A stretch of DNA of 64,000 nt, from NCBI RefSeq assembly GCF_023100905.1, contig NZ_CP064686.1:6634001-6698000 (forward strand), written 5' to 3'. The translations under genes were made by a program, and so were the position numbers. The notes below the pieces were generated by a model, which worked only from the letters and a program-made list of their open reading frames with translations, was not told the origin of the DNA and made no database searches. Below, one piece after another: positions 51,289 to 60,266 of this stretch (the stretch's first letter is position 1; each line of letters opens with the position of its first letter). The DNA comes from Bradyrhizobium sp. 4. Its GTDB lineage: Bacteria; Pseudomonadota; Alphaproteobacteria; Rhizobiales; Xanthobacteraceae.

Positions 51289-52404
51289 ATGACCACATCC
51301 ATTCCACGGCGCGATTTCCTTCTCGGCTCGGCAGCGCTTGCCGGCGCCGCGGCCGCCAATGCCTTCACTTGTGTCGAGATCGCGAGCGCAGCGCCGATCA
51401 CCGTCCCGACCGTCGACAAGCTTTCGATGCGCGTACTGGTGGATTCGAGCTTCGATCTGTTCTTCCGTCCCAAGCAAATCAACGGCGTCTCGATCACGCC
51501 GGCCGCGCGCGGCAGCGACTTCCGCAAATCGCTGCACAACGAATGGGGCCTGTCGCTCTGGTTGGAATCTGAAGGCGGCGGCAACCAGCGCACGCTGATG
51601 CTGGACTACGGATACACGCCCGAGGTGCTGCTCAATAACATGGCGTTGATCGGCGTCGATCCGGCCAAGCTCAACGCGCTGATCGTCAGCCACGGTCACT
51701 ACGATCATTTCGGCGGTCTGAACGGCTTTCTCGATAAATTTCGCGACAAGCTGCCCGCCGACATCAAGCTCTATGCGGGCGGCGAGGATAATTTCTGCCA
51801 TCGCGTCAATCCGACGCCGACGCAGGGGCAATTCGCCGATTTCGGCACCCTCGATCGCCGGTCGCTCGCGGCGCAGAAAGTGACGACCGTGCTATGCGAG
51901 ACGCCAACAGTAGTCGCGGACCACGCTTTCACCACCGGCAAGATCACCCGCCGCAGCAGTGAACGCGTACTGCCAAACACCCTGGTCGAGTTTGGCATCA
52001 AGGATGGGCTGGGCTGCAACGTCGGGCATTACCTGCCGGCAGAGATGGAAGGCAAGATCGTGCCGGACGAGCACATCCACGAGCACGCCACCTGCTTCAA
52101 TGTGCGGGATCTCGGTCTCGTCGTGATCTCGTCCTGCGGCCATGTCGGCATCGTTAACTCGGTGAAGCAGGCGCAGGAAGTGTCGGGCATCCAGAAAGTG
52201 CACGCCGTCGTCGGCGGGTTTCACCTCGGTCCCGCGCCCAAGGACTACCTCGCGCAGGTCGTGAGCGAGATCAAGGCGCTCAACCCTGACGTCGTAGTGC
52301 CCATGCATTGCAGCGGGCTCAACTTCGCACAGGAAGCCAATGCCCAGATGGAGGGCAAGGTGGTGGTGACGACGACAGGCAGCCGCCTCACCTTCGGGCT
52401 GTGA
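51289..52404 (+). CDS. Tat-exported metallo-beta-lactamase-fold protein
   Basis: The 371-aa protein has a twin-arginine signal (RRDFLLGSAALAGAAAANAF) and an MBL fold with the zinc motif SHGHYDHFGG (His135, His137, Asp139, His140); VISSCGHVGIVN and PMHCSG carry later metal-binding residues. It resembles the dihydropteridine / RFAP-synthase-like MBL group (MJ0301 type). It overlaps by one base with the SCO gene (TGATG), so the two are translated together, which suggests a periplasmic role connected with redox or copper. Confidence 0.85.
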   Translation: MTTSIPRRDFLLGSAALAGAAAANAFTCVEIASAAPITVPTVDKLSMRVLVDSSFDLFFRPKQINGVSITPAARGSDFRKSLHNEWGLSLWLESEGGGNQRTLMLDYGYTPEVLLNNMALIGVDPAKLNALIVSHGHYDHFGGLNGFLDKFRDKLPADIKLYAGGEDNFCHRVNPTPTQGQFADFGTLDRRSLAAQKVTTVLCETPTVVADHAFTTGKITRRSSERVLPNTLVEFGIKDGLGCNVGHYLPAEMEGKIVPDEHIHEHATCFNVRDLGLVVISSCGHVGIVNSVKQAQEVSGIQKVHAVVGGFHLGPAPKDYLAQVVSEIKALNPDVVVPMHCSGLNFAQEANAQMEGKVVVTTTGSRLTFGL

Positions 52405-53009
52405 TGCGACCTGCCGGCGCCTGGCTGTACGTGACGCTGGCGCTTGCCTGCGCGGGAGCGGCGCAGGCGCGCTCGGCCGCGGAGACCATGGACATCCTGA
52501 TGTGGAATCGGGAGCCGGTCGGCGGCCCGTTCGAGCTGATCGACCAGACCGGCAAGCCGCGCAGCGACCGCGACTTCCGCGGACGACTGATGCTGGTCTA
52601 TTTCGGCTTCACCTATTGCCCTGACGTCTGCCCTACCGACCTGATGGCGATCGGACAGGCGCTCGAGCAGCTCGGGCCGGACGCCGAAGCCGTCCAGCCG
52701 GTCTTCATCACCCTCGACCCCGAACGCGACACGGCTCAGCATCTTGCCGAATATGTGCCGCTATTCCATCCGCGGCTGCTCGGGCTGACGGGCAGCCTCG
52801 ACGCGATCGGGGCAGCGGCAGAGGCCTACAAGGTCTATTTTGCCAAGATCCCGATCGGCAAGGACGCCGGCGACTACACAATCGACCACACTTCCTTCAT
52901 CTACCTCATGGACGGCTACGGGAAATATCTCGGCTTCTTTCCGCCGGGCACCTCGGCCGAGCGTATGGTCGAGATCATCCGGCCACGCCTTGCGGCGCCT
53001 TCGCGGTAG
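52404..53009 (+). CDS. SCO1/SenC/PrrC family copper-binding protein
   Basis: The 201-aa thioredoxin-fold protein has a signal or anchor helix (AWLYVTLALACAGAAQA) and the SCO metal site YCPDVCPTDL (Cys72, Cys76) with the distal His162 in DYTIDHTSF. SCO proteins deliver copper to the CuA site of cytochrome oxidase or act as thiol-disulfide reductases. There are no cytochrome oxidase genes here; the partner gene is a Tat-exported MBL protein whose stop overlaps this start. Confidence 0.92.
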   Translation: MRPAGAWLYVTLALACAGAAQARSAAETMDILMWNREPVGGPFELIDQTGKPRSDRDFRGRLMLVYFGFTYCPDVCPTDLMAIGQALEQLGPDAEAVQPVFITLDPERDTAQHLAEYVPLFHPRLLGLTGSLDAIGAAAEAYKVYFAKIPIGKDAGDYTIDHTSFIYLMDGYGKYLGFFPPGTSAERMVEIIRPRLAAPSR

Positions 53010-53042
53010 CGCTCGGGTGAGAGCTAGCATGAAGCAACATGC

Positions 53043-53273
53043 TCACCGCCCGTTCGTGCGCAGCAGCTTCTCGCCGTCTTCCGTCACCGCGATGACCAGC
53101 CCCATTCCGGGGAGCGTCTCGCGCGCGACATAGCCGCGGTCGGCGGCGTCTTCCCAGATGGTGAGGCGCGGGCACGAGGTCTTCCAGGTCGCGATCACCT
53201 CGGCATAGGCGCGCGGCTCGCGCGCAACCCATTCGACGAAGTCCAGCACCAGCGGGTCGGCAGTCTCGCTCAT
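53043..53273 (-). CDS. Conserved hypothetical 76-aa protein
   Basis: MSETADPLVLDFVEWVAREP opens a compact domain with EVIATWKTSCPRLTIWEDAA, then DRGYVARE and a C-terminus EKLLRTNGR. It is soluble, with one cysteine. The ATG overlaps the TSUP permease stop (ATGA), so it is translated after it in the same operon. Confidence 0.7.
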   Translation of the reverse strand: MSETADPLVLDFVEWVAREPRAYAEVIATWKTSCPRLTIWEDAADRGYVARETLPGMGLVIAVTEDGEKLLRTNGR

Positions 53274-54049
53274 TGCAAACCTCCCTTGTCGAAGGCCGCC
53301 AGCACGGGCGTGCGGACCAGCAGCCAGCTGCCATAGGCGACGTAGTAGCAGGCGATGGTGGTGATCAGCTTCATCGACCAGGCCACGAATTGCTGGTCGG
53401 TCATGGCTTCGAGGATGCGCCGCGCCAGCGTGGTGCCGAACATGGATGCTGCGATCGCGACGGCCGCGAGCACGGGATCGAGCGTCGCGGCCTGGTCGAT
53501 CACGCCGCCGAAATAGATCAGCTTGGTGAAATGGCTGACGAGCTGGCACATCGCCTTGGTCGCCACCTTCTCGCGCCGGCCGAAATCGCCGCCGAGGAAG
53601 AAGGTGTCGAGCAGCGGTCCCGACACGCCGGTCATCAACATGAGGCCCATGCAGATCGTGCCGTAGACGGTGCCCTGCCAGAGACGGTCGGGATCCGGCT
53701 TGATGTTCGCGGGCAGCAGCCGCGCCATGAACGGGGTGATGCCGAGCAGCAGCAGCGCGACCGGCTTGTCGGGTACGTAGCGCGTGAGCGACCACGCCGC
53801 GAGCGCGACGGCCGCGCCGACCATGTAGTTTGCGACCGGCCGCCAGCGGATATGCGCGCGCCAGAGAAAGGCCCGCCAGCCGTTCGAGGCCATCTGCGTG
53901 ATCGCATGCAACACCATCGCGGTCGGCAGCGGCATCAGGGCCAACAGCACGCCGATCAGGATCAGCCCGCCCGCCATCCCGAACAGCCCCGACAGGAACG
54001 CGGTGCCGACCATCAGCAATCCAAGGGCAGCGATCATGATGGGCGTCAC
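53270..54049 (-). CDS. TauE/SafE (TSUP) family permease
   Basis: The 259-aa protein has eight or so membrane segments, with GTAFLSGLFGMAGGLILIGVL (the TSUP signature, first half) and AMCQLVSHFTKLIYFGGVID, and GVSGPLLDTFFLGGDFGRRE. The family exports or imports sulfite, sulfoacetate or related anions. The start is a GTG with GGAG about 8 bases upstream. It is divergent from a LysR regulator and followed by the overlapping 76-aa gene. Confidence 0.85.
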   Translation of the reverse strand: MTPIMIAALGLLMVGTAFLSGLFGMAGGLILIGVLLALMPLPTAMVLHAITQMASNGWRAFLWRAHIRWRPVANYMVGAAVALAAWSLTRYVPDKPVALLLLGITPFMARLLPANIKPDPDRLWQGTVYGTICMGLMLMTGVSGPLLDTFFLGGDFGRREKVATKAMCQLVSHFTKLIYFGGVIDQAATLDPVLAAVAIAASMFGTTLARRILEAMTDQQFVAWSMKLITTIACYYVAYGSWLLVRTPVLAAFDKGGLQ

Positions 54050-54174
54050 GTAAAAATCTCCGGTTGGCCTTCTCCCCGCTTGCGGCGCGAGCGAAGAGAA
54101 ACGTGCCCCGCTTGCGCCATCTACGCAAACTGAGTTATCTTGGCCTGGCATCAGCTTTCCTGAGGGTCGGTCAT

Positions 54175-55092
54175 TTGCGACGCTTGCTGTTTCTCAACGG
54201 CATCAAGGCATTCGAAGCCGCGGCGCGGGCCGGCAGCTTTGCCGCGGCCGGCCTCGAGCTGAGCGTATCGGCAGCGGCGGTCAGCCGCATGGTGCACATC
54301 CTGGAAGAACGGCTCGGCGTCGCGCTGTTCGAGCGCAAGGCCAACAAGCTGCTTCTCACGCAGGCGGGCCGCGCCTATCAGAGCGGGCTGACCCCGATCT
54401 TCGATGCGCTCGCAAGCCTCACCGCCCAGGTGACGGCGCCTTCGAGCGTCCGCGTGCTCACCATCGGCATCGGCCACACCTTCGCGATGCGCTGGCTGAT
54501 CCCGCGCCTGTCGGAGTTTCGCAACGAGGAGCCCGACATCGAGGTGCGCTTCACCACCGGCGGCGCGTCGGTGCCGTTCGGCGAAGACTGGAGCTGCGGC
54601 ATCCAGCTCGGGACCGGCGACTGGCCCGGGCTGGTCGCCGAGCCGCTGTTCGCCGGCGACCTCACGCCGGTCTGCGTGCCTCGCCTGGCTTCCTCGCTGA
54701 AGCGCCCGGCCGATCTTAGGGGACCGAGCCTGATCCGCGTCGCGCATTCGCCCGAGGACTGGCCGATCTGGCTCAAGGCCGCGAACCTCGCGCGCATCAA
54801 CGCGCGGGGGCCGGAGTTCCAGTTCTACGGCCAGGCGCTTCAGGCTGCCGCCGACGGGCTCGGCATCGCCATGGGCATCCGGCCCTATATCGACGACGAT
54901 CTCGCCGCCGGCCGACTGGTCGCGCCATTCGACCTCTCCGTGCCCAAGGGCATGCGCTGGTACCTGCTCTATCGCAGCTTCCAGACCGAGCAGCGCGACT
55001 TTGCCGCGTTCCGCCGCTGGATCATGCGCGCGGCGTCGGAACCCGCCGCCCGTCCGGTCCGGCGGACCGGCCGCACCAGCGCGCGGAACTGA
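54175..55092 (+). CDS. LysR-type regulator, GcvA-like
   Basis: The 305-aa protein (TTG start inferred, LRRLLFLNGIKAFEAAARAG) has the LysR HTH with FAAAGLELSVSAAAVSRMVH and LGVALFERKANKLLLTQAGR, and a GcvA-type effector domain (RVLTIGIGHTFAMRWLIPRL). GAGG lies about 9 bases upstream. The frame is open to 54064, so a longer start exists but would add an unusual N-terminus. The regulator lies divergent to the TSUP gene and probably controls it. Confidence 0.85.
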   Translation: MRRLLFLNGIKAFEAAARAGSFAAAGLELSVSAAAVSRMVHILEERLGVALFERKANKLLLTQAGRAYQSGLTPIFDALASLTAQVTAPSSVRVLTIGIGHTFAMRWLIPRLSEFRNEEPDIEVRFTTGGASVPFGEDWSCGIQLGTGDWPGLVAEPLFAGDLTPVCVPRLASSLKRPADLRGPSLIRVAHSPEDWPIWLKAANLARINARGPEFQFYGQALQAAADGLGIAMGIRPYIDDDLAAGRLVAPFDLSVPKGMRWYLLYRSFQTEQRDFAAFRRWIMRAASEPAARPVRRTGRTSARN

Positions 55093-55216
55093 CGCTGCAG
55101 CCGCCCTTTGGGCAAAAAAGCCCGCCCCTTGTGAACGGCTTCACATCCTGAAATCCGCAAATGTGGTCCCCTGACCCTCCAACAAGGCGCTCGAACAAAA
55201 CATTTTGGGGACTGCA

Positions 55217-55444
55217 ATGACGACCCTCTACGACGGCTTTGACATCGAATCCTTCGAAGCGGGCAAGGGGCTGTGGCACGCCCGGATCCGACGTGCCGAT
55301 TTCAGCCCGGTTGCCATCGACGGCGTGCTGTTTCCGGCCATGGAAGTCGGCTTCGCCTGGCCCGATCCCGATGCCGCGATTGCCCATGCCAAGCATCACA
55401 TCGATCGATTCCGCCGGCGGGCCGACGACAGCGACGACGAATAG
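55217..55444 (+). CDS. Conserved hypothetical 75-aa protein
   Basis: MTTLYDGFDIESFEAGKGLW opens a small beta-rich protein: WHARIRRADFSPVAIDGVLF, FPAMEVGFAWPDPDAAIAHA and a basic then acidic C-terminus ADDSDDE. Probably soluble. Unknown function; the ribosome site GGGG lies about 8 bases upstream. Confidence 0.7.
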   Translation: MTTLYDGFDIESFEAGKGLWHARIRRADFSPVAIDGVLFPAMEVGFAWPDPDAAIAHAKHHIDRFRRRADDSDDE

Positions 55445-55502
55445 GCGAGCGGGACTGCAAGCGAACCAAGGAACGGCGCAGGGTCAAAGGGGAAAACCGG
55501 TC

Positions 55503-55733
55503 ATGTCAGTCATCGAATTCGAAGACACGCCGCGGCCGAGGATTTACACCCGCAATGTGCTGTCGAATTGCCCGGAATGCGACGGCGATCTCGCGGTGCT
55601 CCGCGTGATCGGCGGCCGTGCCGGGTGCGAGTATTGGGCCATGCGCTGCACCGATTGCGGCGGCATCCATCTCGACATCCTCGAGCCGCATCAGGCGGCC
55701 GGGGACGACGAGGGGCCGTCGCCGGCGGCCTGA
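55503..55733 (+). CDS. Putative zinc-ribbon protein (76 aa)
   Basis: MSVIEFEDTPRPRIYTRNVL precedes two cysteine pairs, NCPECDGDL and RCTDCGGIH, plus a further Cys, as in a zinc ribbon; the tail is acidic. GGGGAA lies about 9-14 bases upstream. Follows the previous small gene by 58 bp on the same strand. Possibly nucleic-acid or protein binding. Confidence 0.68.
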   Translation: MSVIEFEDTPRPRIYTRNVLSNCPECDGDLAVLRVIGGRAGCEYWAMRCTDCGGIHLDILEPHQAAGDDEGPSPAA

Positions 55734-55840
55734 TCGCAAGATCCGACGATCCAATCCTGCTGCCAACCTGCTGTCAGCAGTCTGATCCGGGAGGGGCATT
55801 CGCTCTTTATTGCGAGGCGGACTCGCCCCATATTCGGAGC

Positions 55841-58819
55841 ATGGCGAAGAAACCTGCATCCTCCGAAAAATCCGGCAAATCCCCCAAGACCAAGGCTCCG
55901 AACGCGAAGGCGCCAAACTCCAAGGCGTCACGCCCGGACGTGCAGCCGATCGGGCCGGCGCTGGCCGAGTTGCTCAATCCGGCGATCAATCGCGGCGACG
56001 CCGGGCTCGGATCGGGCACCGGCCTGCAGCCGCCCCCCGACAATTCGCGCGACCGCCGCTCCGGGGGTGAGGCCGCCGCGCATCGCGCGCGGGCCTCGAC
56101 GCCGAAGGAGTTTCCGCAGGACAATACACCGCCGATGCCGCTGCGGCCCAATCCGCAGCCGCCCGGCGCCCGCAACGCGGGCTTCGACGAGGCACCGCAG
56201 GCCAATTACGGAACTGCGGCCACGATCCCGACACTCGATCCGGAACTGGCCCGTCAGCTCGGTCTTCCGACGGAAGAGGACGATGCCGAAGCCCTGGCGC
56301 GCCCGCCGCGCAGCAAGATGGAGGCGCTCGGCGTCAAGGCGACCGCCGACGCGCTGGAATCGCTGATCCGCGAGGGCCGACCGGAGTTCCGCAAGGACGA
56401 CGGCTCCACCAGGGTGTGGACCCCGCATCGGCCGCCGCGTCCGGAAAAGTCCGAAGGCGGCGTGCGCTTCGAGATCAAGTCGCATTACGAGCCGCGCGGC
56501 GACCAGCCGACCGCGATCGCCGAGCTGGTCGAGGGCATCAATCGCAATGACCGCTCTCAGGTGCTGCTCGGCGTCACCGGCTCCGGCAAGACCTACACCA
56601 TGGCCAAGGTGATCGAGGCCACGCAGCGGCCCGCCATCATCCTGGCGCCGAACAAGACGCTCGCCGCCCAGCTCTATGGCGAGTTCAAGAGCTTCTTCCC
56701 CGACAACGCGGTCGAGTATTTCGTCAGCTATTACGACTACTACCAGCCCGAAGCGTATGTCCCTCGCACCGACACCTACATAGAAAAGGACTCCTCGATC
56801 AACGAGCAGATCGACCGCATGCGCCACTCGGCGACGCGCGCGCTGCTCGAACGCGACGACGTCATCATCGTCGCCTCGGTGTCCTGCATCTACGGTATCG
56901 GCTCGGTCGAAACCTACACCGCGATGACCTTTGCCCTGAAGAAGGGCGAGCGCATCGACCAGCGCCAGCTCATCGCCGACCTCGTCGCGCTGCAATACAA
57001 GCGCACCCAGGCCGATTTTACCCGCGGCACATTTCGCGTGCGCGGCGATGTCATCGACATCTTTCCGGCGCACTATGAAGACCGCGCCTGGCGCGTGAAC
57101 CTGTTCGGCGACACCGTCGAGACCATCGAGGAGTTCGACCCGCTCACCGGCCACAAGCAGGACGAGCTCGAATTCATCAAGATCTACGCCAACTCGCACT
57201 ATGTGACGCCGCGCCCGACGCTGGTGCAGGCGATCAAGTCGATCAAATCCGAATTGAAGATGCGGCTGGACCAGCTCCACGACCAGGGCCGCCTGCTTGA
57301 GGCCCAGCGGCTGGAGCAGCGCACCACCTTCGACCTCGAGATGATGGAGGCGACAGGAAGCTGCGCCGGCATCGAGAACTATTCGCGCTATCTCACCGGG
57401 CGCCTGCCCGGCGAGCCGCCGCCGACGCTGTTCGAATACGTGCCCGACAACGCGCTGGTGTTCGCCGACGAGAGCCACGTCACCGTTCCCCAGATCGGCG
57501 GCATGTTCCGCGGCGACTTCCGCCGCAAGGCGACGCTCGCCGAATACGGCTTCCGGCTGCCCTCCTGCATGGACAACCGCCCGCTACGCTTCGAGGAATG
57601 GGACATGATGCGGCCGCAGACGGTCGCGGTCTCGGCCACGCCCAGCGCCTGGGAGATCAACGAGAGCGGCGGCGTGTTCGTCGAGCAGGTGATCCGCCCC
57701 ACCGGCCTGATTGATCCCCCGGTCAACATCCGTCCGGCCCGCACCCAGGTCGACGATCTCGTCGGCGAGGTCCGCGCCACGGCCCAGGCCGGCTACCGCT
57801 CGCTGATCACGGTGCTGACCAAGCGCATGGCGGAGGACCTCACCGAATATCTGCACGAGCAGGGCATTCGCGTCCGCTACATGCACAGCGATATCGACAC
57901 CATCGAGCGCATCGAGATCATACGCGATCTGCGCCTCGGCGCGTTCGATGCGCTGGTCGGCATCAATTTGCTGCGCGAAGGCCTCGACATTCCCGAATGC
58001 GCGCTGGTCGCGATCCTCGATGCCGACAAGGAAGGCTTCCTGCGCAGCGAGACCTCGCTGATCCAGACCATCGGCCGCGCCGCGCGCAACGTCGACGGCA
58101 AGGTGATCCTCTATGCCGACCAGATGACGGGATCGATGGAGCGCGCCATCGCCGAAACTGACCGGCGCCGCGAGAAGCAGGTCGAGTACAACACGGCGCA
58201 TGGCATCACGCCGGAGAGCATCAAGAAGTCGATCGGCGACATCATGAACAGCGTCTACGAGCGCGATCATGTGCTGGTCGAGATCGGCGGCCACGACATG
58301 ACCGACGACGTCATCTCGATCGGCCACAATTTCGAAGCCGTGCTGGGCGATCTCGAAACAAGAATGCGCGAGGCCGCCGCCGATTTGAACTTCGAGGAAG
58401 CCGCGCGGCTGCGCGACGAGGTCAAGCGCCTGCGCGCCACCGAGCTCGCGGTGGTCGACGACCCCACCGTCAAGCAACGCACCGTGCAGGGCAAGGCGGG
58501 CGCCTATGCGGGAGCGAAGAAATACGGCGACGCCGCCAATTTGCCGGTCAGCGCGATGAAGAAAAAGACCGTGAGCTCCGCGCTGAAGGCGAGCGGCGGC
58601 GGCAGCGGCTCGAAGGTGCACAAGCCGCATCTCGACGAGATGCACGGCCCGGAATCCCTGCCCTATCGCGCCGACCGCGCGCTGCCTTCAAAACCGTTCG
58701 GCGGCGAAAGCCGCATCATCCAGCCGACGGACTCAAGGCAGTCCGGCCCGGAGTTCGGGCCATCGCCGCGGTCGAGCGGAGGGGCGCCGGGGCATAGAGG
58801 TGGGTGGAAGAAGAGGTAG
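55841..58819 (+). CDS. uvrB: Excinuclease ABC subunit UvrB with N-terminal extension
   Basis: The 992-aa protein performs damage verification in nucleotide excision repair together with UvrA and UvrC. The conserved core starts near residue 208 (FEIKSHYEPRGDQPTAIAEL): Walker A GVTGSGKTYTMAK (about 243), the beta-hairpin YYDYYQPEAYVPRTDTYIEK, DESHV, ATPSAWE and QTIGRAARN. A C-terminal UVR domain (LNFEEAARLRDEVKRLRA, about 848-865) is followed by a basic, Gly-rich tail. The first about 200 residues are low-complexity (Lys/Pro/Ala), making the protein about 300 residues longer than E. coli UvrB. The ATG MAKKPASSEKSG fits; no LexA-type box was seen upstream. Confidence 0.95.
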   Translation: MAKKPASSEKSGKSPKTKAPNAKAPNSKASRPDVQPIGPALAELLNPAINRGDAGLGSGTGLQPPPDNSRDRRSGGEAAAHRARASTPKEFPQDNTPPMPLRPNPQPPGARNAGFDEAPQANYGTAATIPTLDPELARQLGLPTEEDDAEALARPPRSKMEALGVKATADALESLIREGRPEFRKDDGSTRVWTPHRPPRPEKSEGGVRFEIKSHYEPRGDQPTAIAELVEGINRNDRSQVLLGVTGSGKTYTMAKVIEATQRPAIILAPNKTLAAQLYGEFKSFFPDNAVEYFVSYYDYYQPEAYVPRTDTYIEKDSSINEQIDRMRHSATRALLERDDVIIVASVSCIYGIGSVETYTAMTFALKKGERIDQRQLIADLVALQYKRTQADFTRGTFRVRGDVIDIFPAHYEDRAWRVNLFGDTVETIEEFDPLTGHKQDELEFIKIYANSHYVTPRPTLVQAIKSIKSELKMRLDQLHDQGRLLEAQRLEQRTTFDLEMMEATGSCAGIENYSRYLTGRLPGEPPPTLFEYVPDNALVFADESHVTVPQIGGMFRGDFRRKATLAEYGFRLPSCMDNRPLRFEEWDMMRPQTVAVSATPSAWEINESGGVFVEQVIRPTGLIDPPVNIRPARTQVDDLVGEVRATAQAGYRSLITVLTKRMAEDLTEYLHEQGIRVRYMHSDIDTIERIEIIRDLRLGAFDALVGINLLREGLDIPECALVAILDADKEGFLRSETSLIQTIGRAARNVDGKVILYADQMTGSMERAIAETDRRREKQVEYNTAHGITPESIKKSIGDIMNSVYERDHVLVEIGGHDMTDDVISIGHNFEAVLGDLETRMREAAADLNFEEAARLRDEVKRLRATELAVVDDPTVKQRTVQGKAGAYAGAKKYGDAANLPVSAMKKKTVSSALKASGGGSGSKVHKPHLDEMHGPESLPYRADRALPSKPFGGESRIIQPTDSRQSGPEFGPSPRSSGGAPGHRGGWKKR

Positions 58820-58883
58820 GGGGCGCAGAGCGCCGGCGCCGCCGATGGTTGTTCATGGCGGCGAGAATGATGAGAACGCGAGC

Positions 58884-59249
58884 TCACCCCACGCTTGCCG
58901 CCAGCAGCGACAACAGCAGCACTGAGGCCACCAATTGCATCGACGTCGCGGGCTTGGCGCGCCAGCGGGCGATCTTGTCGGAGAAGGACAGGCTGGCGTC
59001 GAAGAACAGCGGTTCGTAGGCGTTCTTTGCAAATCCCGGGAATGTCGATCCTGCCCAGATGGAGAGGAAGCTGTAGAAGGTCGTCGCCATGGTGATGGTG
59101 AGCATGGGATTGCCGCCATGATGGTTGCCCAGGAGCTTCACCATCAGGGACGCCGCGGCAAAGATTGGAAATCCCTGCAGGATCGCGGTGAGCGCAAAGC
59201 CTTCGAGCCAGTTGAGCGGGCCCGATTTCGACGCGGTAATGAAGGGCAT
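58884..59249 (-). CDS. Small multi-pass membrane protein (tandem paralogue 2)
   Basis: The 121-aa product has about three hydrophobic segments: ALTAILQGFPIFAAASLMV, LTITMATTFYSFLSIWAG and VASVLLLSLLAASVG, with GNHHGG and YEPLFFDASLSFSDKIARW in between. It aligns along its length with the next upstream gene's product, sharing EG-ALTA-LQ-FP-FAAA and YEP-FF-A-LS--DKI-W. No function is known. Confidence 0.75.
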   Translation of the reverse strand: MPFITASKSGPLNWLEGFALTAILQGFPIFAAASLMVKLLGNHHGGNPMLTITMATTFYSFLSIWAGSTFPGFAKNAYEPLFFDASLSFSDKIARWRAKPATSMQLVASVLLLSLLAASVG

Positions 59250-59256
59250 GATGCGA

Positions 59257-59643
59257 TCACCCCACGCTCGCCGTCACCACGGCCATCACGGACAGCAGCA
59301 GCACGATGGTCATGAGCTGCAACGAGGCGACCGGTTGGGTTCGCCATGCCGTGATCTTGTCGGTGAGCGACAGATGGGCCTCGAAGAACTTTGGTTCGTA
59401 GACGGTCTTGAAGAAGGTCGGGAAGCTCGGCCCGAAGGTCACCGCAAGCAGCGCATGGGCGAGCGAAGCGATGGCGACGAAGATGGCGACGCCGGGATCG
59501 CCGACCAGGTCGTGATTGCCGACCAGCTTGAGCAGGAAGGCGGCGGCGGCGAAGGTCGGGAAGCTCTGCAGCGTCGCGGTCAGCGCGAGGCCTTCGAGCG
59601 CGTTATGCAGGCTGGACTTTCTGACTCTGGCGATGGCGGCCAT
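59257..59643 (-). CDS. Small multi-pass membrane protein (tandem paralogue 1)
   Basis: The 128-aa product has LALTATLQSFPTFAAAAFLL, AIFVAIASLAHALLAVTFG and LMTIVLLLSVMAVVTASVG as hydrophobic segments and GNHDLVGDP, YEPKFFEAHLSLTDKITAW in between. Its stop lies 7 bases before the paralogue's start, so they are co-transcribed. GGGAG is about 7-8 bases before the ATG. The duplication is clear but moderately diverged. Confidence 0.75.
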   Translation of the reverse strand: MAAIARVRKSSLHNALEGLALTATLQSFPTFAAAAFLLKLVGNHDLVGDPGVAIFVAIASLAHALLAVTFGPSFPTFFKTVYEPKFFEAHLSLTDKITAWRTQPVASLQLMTIVLLLSVMAVVTASVG

Positions 59644-59761
59644 GGCACGTCTCCCTGATGACATGCGGATGAATCTAGCCGCCATCAGGAGGGCCTGATG
59701 TGAGATGCGTCACGCCCATTTCCTCTGCGGGAACAAGGCGCGCGCCCCGAATGACCAGCGG

Positions 59762-60004
59762 TTACAGCTTGCCCTGCCCGTTCACCTGGCTCTGCTGTTG
59801 CTGCCGCCTCTCTTGCTCTTGCTGCTCCTTGGCATGGTGGCGGCCGTAGAGGCAGCCGGCGGCGGCGCCGAGGACGCCGTGATGGCCGGCATAGTGGCCG
59901 GCGACACCGCCGACGACGGCGCCCTTGATGCAGCCCTTGGCGTTGGCGGCGGAAGTCGCGCCACAGATGAGAAGTACGGCGGCGATGGCGGCGAGGGATT
60001 TCAT
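59762..60004 (-). CDS. Small exported glycine-zipper-like protein (80 aa)
   Basis: MKSLAAIAAVLLICGATSAA is a signal peptide, followed by CIKGAVVGGVAGHYAGHHGV, LGAAAGCLYGRHHAKE and a Gln/Glu-rich tail (QQEQERRQQQQSQ). The Gly-x3-Gly pattern recalls glycine-zipper outer-membrane proteins. Two cysteines could form a disulfide. Function unknown. Confidence 0.65.
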   Translation of the reverse strand: MKSLAAIAAVLLICGATSAANAKGCIKGAVVGGVAGHYAGHHGVLGAAAGCLYGRHHAKEQQEQERRQQQQSQVNGQGKL

Positions 60005-60266
60005 GGATCGATGTCTCCGGATGCGGTGTTGCGACCTCAACGGGCACGGGCCCGTCCCGGTTCCGCGTTGGCTTCCTGCGTCCACGCCAGCCACGCGAAT
60101 TCGTGCAGGCGCCCGGTCGCTCAATCCTTGATTGCAGTCATGAACCTGGCATTGCGCTTGCGCGTCATATGGTCTGCAATATCCCCTGTGGTTTTGCGGA
60201 TTGCCGGTATCCGAGGCCGCGCGTTAGCTCGGCGCAAGCTCCACACGGCCAATGAGGACGGGCGGA

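Noticed and set aside
55734..55840. LexA (SOS) box upstream of uvrB
   Set aside because: No GTTC-N7-GTTC or GAAC-N7-GAAC pattern of the alphaproteobacterial type is present.
55928..57478. A 516-codon minus-strand ORF opposite uvrB
   Set aside because: Overlaps conserved UvrB motifs and has a typical antisense composition.
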